From the NCBI RefSeq assembly GCF_035306585.1, contig NZ_DATGNU010000021.1:1-64000 (forward strand): a stretch of DNA of 64,000 nt, read 5' to 3'. Origin of the DNA: Galbibacter sp035306585. GTDB lineage: Bacteria > Bacteroidota > Bacteroidia > Flavobacteriales > Flavobacteriaceae. Below, piece by piece: positions 8,022 to 15,600 of this stretch (positions are counted from its first letter, which is position 1; each line of letters begins with the position of its first letter). Both the position numbers and the translations under genes were made by a program. The notes under the pieces were generated by a model that was not told where the DNA came from, did no database searches, and saw only the letters and a program-made list of their open reading frames with translations.

Positions 8022-9713
8022 ATGCAACTTTCAGAACAAGAAATTATTCGCAGAGAAAAATTAGCCAAGTTAAGAGACTTGAACATAGATCCTTATCCAG
8101 CGGCTTTATATCCAGTTGATCATACCACTAATAAGGTGAAGAATAATTTTGAAGTCGATAAGAAGGTTGTGTTAGCTGGACGATTAATGAGTAGACGTAT
8201 CCAAGGAAAAGCTTCTTTTGCTGAACTTCAGGATAGTGAGGGAAGAATTCAGCTCTATTTCAATCGTGATGAAATTTGTCCAGGTGAGGACAAAACCCTC
8301 TATAATGAGGTTTATAAAAAATTATTAGACATCGGGGATATCATCGGTGTTGAGGGGGTATTGTTTAAAACGCAAGTAGGGGAGATGACTGTAATGGTGA
8401 AAAACTTCACAGTACTTAATAAATCACTACGTCCTTTACCACTTCCAAAGGTAGATGCTCAAGGAAAGGTTTTTGATGACTTTAGTGATCCTGAACTTCG
8501 TTACCGTCAACGTTATGTGGATTTAATTGTGAACCCTCATGTAAAAGAAACTTTTATTAAAAGAACTAAGATCACTACTAGTATACGAGATTTTTTCAAC
8601 AGTCGGGGTTATCTAGAGGTGGAAACACCTATTTTGCAACCCATCCCAGGAGGTGCTGCTGCTCGTCCGTTTGTAACGCATCACAATGCACTTAATATTC
8701 CGCTGTACCTTAGAATTGCTAATGAGTTATATTTAAAAAGACTTATTGTAGGTGGTTTTGATGGGGTGTATGAGTTTGCAAAGGACTTTAGAAACGAAGG
8801 GATGGATAAGACGCATAACCCAGAGTTCACCGTCATGGAACTTTATGTGTCCTATAAAGATTATCATTGGATGATGGAGATGACCGAGGAGTTATTAGAA
8901 AAAGTTGCCATCGATTCAAACGGTAGTTCAGAGGTAACAGTTGGTGATCATAAGATCGACTTTAAAGCACCTTATCCAAGAGTGCCAATTTTACAAGCCA
9001 TTAAAGATCATACTGGTTTTGATGTTGCGGATATGGATGAGAAGGCATTGCGCGAGGTTTGCAAGAAACTTAACATCCCAACAGATGAAAGTATGGGAAT
9101 TGGTAAACTCATAGATGAGATCTTTGGAGAAAAATGTGAACATCACTATATTCAACCTACCTTTATTACTGATTATCCAAAAGAGATGAGCCCACTTACT
9201 AAAGAGCATCGTGATAATCCTAAACTTACCGAGCGTTTTGAATTAATGGTAAATGGAAAGGAATTAGCAAATGCTTATTCGGAATTAAATGATCCAATTG
9301 ACCAAAGGGCACGTTTTGAGGAGCAATTAAAATTATCTGAAAAAGGTGATGACGAGGCGATGTTTATTGATCAAGACTTTTTAAGAGCCTTGGAGTATGG
9401 AATGCCTCCTACCTCTGGAATTGGTATTGGAATTGATCGATTGGTAATGCTTATGACCAATAACGCTTCCATTCAAGAGGTATTATTCTTTCCACAGATG
9501 CGACCGGAGAAAGTTGTTGAGGTTGTCCTAAGTGAGGAAGAAAAAGCGGTCTTTGATCTTCTAAAACAGGAACAAAGAATGTTGCTTGATACCCTCAAGG
9601 ATAAGGCTGGATTAAGTAACAAAAAGTGGGATAAAACCATCAAAGGGCTTACCAAGAATAAATTGGTTAAGGTTGAAAAATCAGATGATGGCCTGTATTG
9701 TGAGGTCATATAA
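8022..9713 (+). CDS. lysS: Lysyl-tRNA synthetase, class II
   Basis: Charges tRNA-Lys. The frame stays open upstream to 7962, but a promoter at 7966-7996 lies in that stretch, so the ATG at 8022 (MQLSEQEIIRREKLAKL) was chosen, giving 563 residues. An N-terminal OB-fold anticodon-binding domain (VVLAGRLMSRRIQGKASFAE) precedes the class II catalytic domain, with motif 2 at FRNEGMDKTHNPEFTVMELY and motif 3 at GIGIGIDRLVMLM. The C-terminal extension of about 70 residues after motif 3 (SEEEKAVFDLL... to the end) is longer than in E. coli LysS and resembles the winged-helix-like tail I recall from Bacteroidota homologues. Confidence 0.97.
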   Translation: MQLSEQEIIRREKLAKLRDLNIDPYPAALYPVDHTTNKVKNNFEVDKKVVLAGRLMSRRIQGKASFAELQDSEGRIQLYFNRDEICPGEDKTLYNEVYKKLLDIGDIIGVEGVLFKTQVGEMTVMVKNFTVLNKSLRPLPLPKVDAQGKVFDDFSDPELRYRQRYVDLIVNPHVKETFIKRTKITTSIRDFFNSRGYLEVETPILQPIPGGAAARPFVTHHNALNIPLYLRIANELYLKRLIVGGFDGVYEFAKDFRNEGMDKTHNPEFTVMELYVSYKDYHWMMEMTEELLEKVAIDSNGSSEVTVGDHKIDFKAPYPRVPILQAIKDHTGFDVADMDEKALREVCKKLNIPTDESMGIGKLIDEIFGEKCEHHYIQPTFITDYPKEMSPLTKEHRDNPKLTERFELMVNGKELANAYSELNDPIDQRARFEEQLKLSEKGDDEAMFIDQDFLRALEYGMPPTSGIGIGIDRLVMLMTNNASIQEVLFFPQMRPEKVVEVVLSEEEKAVFDLLKQEQRMLLDTLKDKAGLSNKKWDKTIKGLTKNKLVKVEKSDDGLYCEVI

Positions 9714-9732
9714 ACCGTCGTTATTCGCTTTT

Positions 9733-10470
9733 TTACTTTATGGCGTTGGATTGTTTTAAAAACTTTTCTTTTAAAACAGCACCTTGGTAGGATTTTGATA
9801 ATGGAATTGCTGTAGGGCCCAAGGTAACGCTTCTTGCGGTTATAGAGGTGATCTTATGAGCATTGATGGCATACCTGCGATGAACGCGATATACATTGTC
9901 AAAGGATAACTGTTCTAAAACCGTAGTTAGTTTGTTACGAGTTGTGATACAGCTATTGTCCTGATTAAAAATACGTACGTAATTTCCATCGGATTTTAAA
10001 TACAGAATCGTATCACTAGATATCTTAATAAGGCCAGTTTGGCTCCGGATATACTTATACTGTATTGCAGAAGGGTCGGTGGACTTGGTAGGATTTCTCT
10101 TGTAATTCTGCAAGGCTAATTTAACGGTAGATAATAAGGTAGGGTTATTGAATGGCTTCATGATGTAGCCATTTGGATTGGTTTTATATATCTGTGAAAG
10201 GATTCCGTCACTTCCATAGGCTGTTAGGAAAACGATCGCACAGTCGACTGACTTTCTGATTTTCTTTGCCAGCCATAGTCCATTTTTATTTCCTTTTAGA
10301 TTTAAATCAAGAATTACGATATCAACAGGAAGCTCTTGGATCTCGATCCATGCTTTTTCTGCTGTAACGGCACTTCCACAAATACAGTATTCTTTATCTT
10401 TGAGTACCGAAGCAATGGCAGCTCTTGTGACAGCCATGTCCTCAACGATATATACATTCTTTTTGCTCAT
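9733..10470 (-). CDS. LytTR-family response regulator
   Basis: A 245-residue DNA-binding response regulator. The receiver domain (residues 5-120) has the acidic pair E10-D11, the phosphoacceptor D55 in DIVILDLNL, T83 in FLTAYG and K105 in YIMKPF, so it looks competent for phosphorylation. A linker leads to a LytTR domain (about residues 140-240) marked by ISSDTILYLKSDGNYVRIF and YRVHRRYAINAHKI. The gene overlaps the kinase gene by four bases (ATGA), so the two are translationally coupled. LytTR proteins bind pairs of about 9-bp repeats spaced roughly 21 bases apart, and such a pair lies upstream at 12496-12525. The adjacent surface-protein gene is therefore a natural target, by inference. Confidence 0.93.
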   Translation of the reverse strand: MSKKNVYIVEDMAVTRAAIASVLKDKEYCICGSAVTAEKAWIEIQELPVDIVILDLNLKGNKNGLWLAKKIRKSVDCAIVFLTAYGSDGILSQIYKTNPNGYIMKPFNNPTLLSTVKLALQNYKRNPTKSTDPSAIQYKYIRSQTGLIKISSDTILYLKSDGNYVRIFNQDNSCITTRNKLTTVLEQLSFDNVYRVHRRYAINAHKITSITARSVTLGPTAIPLSKSYQGAVLKEKFLKQSNAIK

Positions 10471-12407
10471 GCTGTATTAAAATCAAGCTGCAGGCAAAAT
10501 CCTGGTGAATCGGGCAATACGATCACGCCAGATAAATCCTCTGCAAGCATAAAGATAAGATTCATTCCTGTGTTAAAAGAATCTGGGTTGTTTTTTTGCA
10601 AAAATCCTTTCCCATTATCACTGTAGATAAGACGATAGTTAGACCTTGTTTTGGTCAAACTAATATCGATTTTACCACCTTGTGTAAAGGCGTGTTTTAA
10701 GGAATTTATGATTAATTCACATACCATCAAACCTAATGGGGTCGCTGTTTTTACATCCAGCGTTAAGGTAGTGTTGATTTTCCACTCTACTTCCAAGGCC
10801 GGATAATTGTTAATCAAAAAATTGGCCATTCTGTGAAAGTAGGCGTGCATGTCTAGTACGTCCAAACCTTTATCTTGTTCGTAGAGCAGCTCGTGGATCA
10901 TGAACATACTTTGCAAGTATTCCTGGGAGGCTTGGAGAATGGAATTTTCAGATAGTTCATGCTTTTGTTTTTGAATCTCCAAAATCCCTGAAATCATCTG
11001 TAAGTTGTTTTTAGTTCGATGTTGGATCTCGTCAAGCATAATTTCTTTTTCCCGAATACCACGAGTGAGTGCTGTTTTTTGGGTATTTATAATGGAGTTT
11101 GCTCTTTTGGTTTTAAAGAATAGGTGCCCCATTAGAAGTAATAAGCCGATACTAAAGCCTGTTATGATCCATTGCAACTGAGCGTTTTTATCCTTTTGTG
11201 CTAGTAGTTCTCGATTTATCTTCAACGCTTCCTCGGACTGCGTAAAATTAAATTTTGAAGTAGCTTCCATATAATTTTTACGTTTTTCCTCCTTGATCAA
11301 CGAATCTTCAAGACGGTTCGCCTCTTCGATATAGGATAGAACGCTGTCGTTTTTATGAGTTTTAAGTAGTATCTTGGCTCTTAGTAATAATGCTTTTTGT
11401 CGATTTGATGGGTTGTAAAAATTCTTTTCAAAATACAGGCAGCTATCATTATAGATGGTTGCTAGATCGTACTGTTGCCTCAGGTAATAATAGCGACTAA
11501 TTTTTTCGTAGGCTTGCGCAGCAGTGCTAAATTCTCTTACTTGCTTACTGGAGGCTAGTTCTTTTTGAAAGGCTTGTTCTGCTTTGTCAAATTTTCCTTG
11601 ATTCATGCGAATCTGTTCAATATTGGCACTTATGACGTTTTGAAAATGTAAGTGATAGGCCTTCGCAGGGTTGTTTGGTCGATCGCGCATATCATTGGCG
11701 AGCCTTAGCGCTTTTTTATAATATTTCAGCGCACTATCGGTTTGCTCTTCGCGATTGAAGGTCAGCCCAATATTGTTTAACATGCTTGAGGCTTGGAAGA
11801 GATCGCCACTTTCTAAAAATATCTTAGCCTGCCTTCTAAAATTACGTCGTGCAAGTTGATAGTGCTCAAGTCTGTAATATATTAATCCCATTTGGTTGTA
11901 ATAAGCATAGGTTTGAGGGGCTACACTCTCTCCAAATTCTTTGTTGAATTTTATAAGTTTTTCTAGAATGGCTAATTGTTTTAAATATTGTCCTTTTCGA
12001 TTGTAACTCGAGTTTAGAGCTGATAATACTAGACCACTTTCGCTGGTTTTCATTAAGATACTATCCTGAAGTAGTTTTTTTCCTAGTTCTATAACTTTAT
12101 CATCATAGATACTCTTGTCGTAATACATCAAAATGAAAAACTCTGACATTGACTTTTGAACTTCATTGCCATGATTATATGCCCAACCTTTCGCATTTTC
12201 AAGCACTTGATAAAATTCTGGATTCCAAATAGGAACCTCATTAACGGGTAAGCTGAGCGCATTTAATATTTGAGACCTAAGCGCTTCAAATTTAATAGAA
12301 TCCATGACCATAAAGCGCTCGGGCAGCTTCTTGTTTTCGTGCCGATCGTTCTGAGCATGGATCACACCTGCGTAAAGGATTAAAATGTAGAATAGGTATT
12401 TCTTCAA
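10467..12407 (-). CDS. TPR-containing sensor histidine kinase (HisKA_2 type)
   Basis: A 646-residue membrane kinase. A signal sequence (residues 1-19, ending HAQ) is followed by a periplasmic region of TPR-like helices (about 130-340, with repeats such as ALKYYKKALRLAND and FDKAEQAFQKEL), a coiled segment, a transmembrane helix near 412-430, and the cytoplasmic kinase. The phosphorylated His is probably H463 in DEIQHRTKNNLQMISGIL, which is the HisKA_2 type of H-box. The HATPase domain includes ELIINSLKHAF (N box) and SDNGKGF (G1 box). The periplasmic TPR domain suggests sensing through a protein or peptide partner. It is cotranscribed with the LytTR regulator and divergent from the large surface-protein gene. 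Confidence 0.94.
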   Translation of the reverse strand: MKKYLFYILILYAGVIHAQNDRHENKKLPERFMVMDSIKFEALRSQILNALSLPVNEVPIWNPEFYQVLENAKGWAYNHGNEVQKSMSEFFILMYYDKSIYDDKVIELGKKLLQDSILMKTSESGLVLSALNSSYNRKGQYLKQLAILEKLIKFNKEFGESVAPQTYAYYNQMGLIYYRLEHYQLARRNFRRQAKIFLESGDLFQASSMLNNIGLTFNREEQTDSALKYYKKALRLANDMRDRPNNPAKAYHLHFQNVISANIEQIRMNQGKFDKAEQAFQKELASSKQVREFSTAAQAYEKISRYYYLRQQYDLATIYNDSCLYFEKNFYNPSNRQKALLLRAKILLKTHKNDSVLSYIEEANRLEDSLIKEEKRKNYMEATSKFNFTQSEEALKINRELLAQKDKNAQLQWIITGFSIGLLLLMGHLFFKTKRANSIINTQKTALTRGIREKEIMLDEIQHRTKNNLQMISGILEIQKQKHELSENSILQASQEYLQSMFMIHELLYEQDKGLDVLDMHAYFHRMANFLINNYPALEVEWKINTTLTLDVKTATPLGLMVCELIINSLKHAFTQGGKIDISLTKTRSNYRLIYSDNGKGFLQKNNPDSFNTGMNLIFMLAEDLSGVIVLPDSPGFCLQLDFNTA

Positions 12408-12495
12408 GATTATTTTTTAGATGCAAAAATTAAGGTAAAATTCTCAAACCTGCTCCAAATTAAGTTAATTGATAATTTTGAACGTAAAACTTACC

Positions 12496-12525
12496 TTACT
12501 TCCCTAAAATAAGTAATTACTTCCC
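12496..12525 (+). promoter_or_regulatory. Candidate LytTR operator: two TTACTTCCC repeats 21 bp apart
   Basis: Identical 9-mers TTACTTCCC occur at 12496-12504 and 12517-12525, exactly 21 bases apart, about two helical turns. LytTR-family regulators typically bind two such direct repeats. They lie between the kinase/regulator operon and the surface-protein gene. A CACTTTTG element at 12543-12550 resembles the -7 box, with no TTG at the -33 position, which is where the second repeat sits. That arrangement fits an activator-dependent promoter, by inference. Confidence 0.5.
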
Positions 12526-12620
12526 AAAATTAAGGTATTTCTCACTTTTGTGTTGTGTGGGAATTTTTTTACTCTAGGTTTATCCTTTAAAAGTACGCGA
12601 TTTTTATAAGATTCTACAAT

Positions 12621-15600
12621 ATGGATAAATACTACGCTACCCAACGATTGGGGACTCCTTTTTTGCTTATTTGTTTATTAATAATAGGTGTTTATGGTTA
12701 CAGTCAAGGACCTCCGACACCTGATAGTAATGGGATTGTATACGTAAAACCCACTGCTACAGGAACTGGAAGTGGTGATAGTTGGACCAATGCGACAGCA
12801 GACCTGAAAGGAGCCATTAATGCTGTAGGTACGACGCAGGTTTGGGTGATGGTTGGTACGTATGATACGCAAGGGATCCCATTTGTTATGAAAAACCAGG
12901 TGGCTATATATGGCGGATTTGACCCAGATAATGGCGTTAGTAGCATCTCTGATCCCCGAATTATTATGGATACCAGTGGTGTTAGGGGAAGTATATTACA
13001 TGCGTATGGTAACGGGAGAGTTATAGCTAATATTTTTACTGTGGATGCTCCGTTAGACAATTCTGCAATACTGGATGGATTTACAATCACGGGAGCTAAT
13101 ACCACAGAGATAGGTGGAGGAATATATAACTACTTTGCATCTGTATGGCTTCGCAATCTTGTAGTTATTGATAATTCAGCTAATGGTGACGGTGGAGGAA
13201 TATGTAATATAGATAGTTCACCAATTATGAGTGGCTTATTCATCTCTGGAAATATTGCTACCAAAGGTGCGGGATTGGTTAATTACCAATCTAATGCCTT
13301 CATAGAGAATACCATTATATCAAACAATTATGCTAGGCTTAATGGAGGAGGGGTTCATAATAGGTTGGATACATCTAGGCTTTTTAATACCCTTATTACT
13401 GATAACCATGCGGAAGATATTGGAGGTGGAATTTATGATGAATCTGGGGGTGGAATATATATGAATGTAACCGTTGCAAATAATGGATCCAATGGATTTT
13501 ATGGACATGAGACGACCCAATTGTATAACAGTGTTGTTTGGGATTCTATTTATGGAGCTGAGTTTCAAATAAGAAATAGTCTCATCAAAGGTAGTGGTGA
13601 TATCACCAATGGAAATGTAGATGCTACGGCTATTACTGCTGCTGATGTTTTTAACGATATAAGTAACGCAGATTATAGCTTGTCAAATACTAGCCCTGCT
13701 ATTAATGCAGGAGATAATACATTCTATACAAATCATGGGGGAGACTTAAGTTCGGATAAGGATTTAGCCGGTATGCCACGGTTATACCAAGGTCGACCGA
13801 GTGAGGATAAGGTAGATTTAGGAGCTTACGAATTTCAGGGAGAACCCGTTAAACTCCTGCATATCCTAACTTGGGATGGGGAAAGTATTTATATAGTGGC
13901 ACACCAGAGTGATGCAATCCAGCAAATTAAACAGAAAATTGAAACAGCATTAGGTGTACCAGTAATGCAACAAGTTTTAGCTTTTGGTAGTACTGTGTTA
14001 GAGGATGGTCGAACTTTGGCAGACTATGAAATTGTCCTTGAAGATACCCTTCTTTTAAGTTTAGCACCCCTACCAACGGTTGAGAACATTCTGTATGTTG
14101 ATGCAAATGTAGATGTAGATGCTGGAGGATATACTGGTGTTGGGAATAGTTGGCCCAATGCTAGTAAAGAACTTGCTGAAGTCCTAAGGTGGGCAAGGGA
14201 GCAAATAGACAATGGAACTGCTAGCTGGGATGAATTTAATCCATTACGCATTTTTATTGCTAAAGGGACTTATAAGCCACATTTTAGCGCCTTAGATGGT
14301 TATTACAATTTGGATCAAAAAAGGAGAAATTCATTTGTTATGGTGCCTAACGTACAACTATATGGAGGTTTTGACCCTGTAAATGGCATTAAAACACTTG
14401 AGGATAAGCGAATTTTGCCTAACCATGGAATGGATTTTCTCTCCGGTACAGTTTTAAGTGGAGACCTTAATGGGGATGATAGCATTGTTCCAACCCAGCA
14501 GCTGGCTGAGCACACAAGTCGTCAGGATAATACAAATCATGTGGTGATAATTTCAGGTCCCGTTGGCTCAGCTAGCATTGATGGATTAACGATCACGGGT
14601 GGAAATTCATGGGATCCTCCATCTGGTTCATCAGTACTAAAGGTAAATGGAGAAATTATTATTGAGGACCACAGTGGCGGGGGGATAATTATCAATTCGT
14701 CGCAATTTTTTATGAAAAATTGTGCGATTTGGAAAAATTCTGCCTATGATTCCGCGGGTGGAGTGCACATGTTGGAATCTTTTAATACCACGTTAAATCA
14801 TGTTATTATTTCAATGAATACATCTCATAATGCTGCGGGGATAAAAATTGTGGATTCTAATCCCTTGTTAGGGAATATGTTAATTGTTGAAAATATTGCC
14901 AAGGAAAATTCTGGTGGTGTTGATCTATGGTCAGATGCCACAATCATAAATGCTACAATCGCTCGTAATAGCGCAGGATTGTATGGAGGAGGAATTGGGT
15001 ATCATCCAAAGGAGAATGTCGATGGTATTAGTCCCAGTATATATAATTCCATAATTTCTGCAAATGATATACAAGGTGTTACCAGCGATCCCAATTCTTC
15101 TGTTTATATATTTGGGGAAATACCTAGCTCATTTTTAACGATTGAACACAGTCTAATATCTCATTCTGGAGGTAGTATGGAATGGCATTTAGAATCCGTT
15201 ATTGATGGTGGTAATAATATAGATCAAGATCCAGAGTTTACAACCACTACCATGGGGGAAGCAGGTTATATGGAATTAATGCCAACTAGTGCTGCTATTA
15301 ACAATGGGAGTAATTTGAAGTACGATCCTAGGGTTGGAGATATTCAAGGCAATGATTTAATTGGAAACCCCAGAGTGTATGATTTTTCAGGCGATGGGGT
15401 AATTGATATGGGCGCTATTGAATTTCAAGGGGATTATTTACCATATATTAAAAGTGTTTCTACTTTAGATAGCATTGTGGTCGAGTATGGGACCGATCTC
15501 TATGCCATTGAAAATGTTCCTGCGCAAGTTCAAGCTACCTTGAGCGATGATACTACGGTGTTGGTTTCTCTAGATTTGGATCCTGATCACTGGATTTTAA

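Noticed and set aside
12408..12620. A small gene in the gap before the large surface-protein gene
   Set aside because: No ORF with a start and a motif is present; only the repeats and promoter-like elements are supported.
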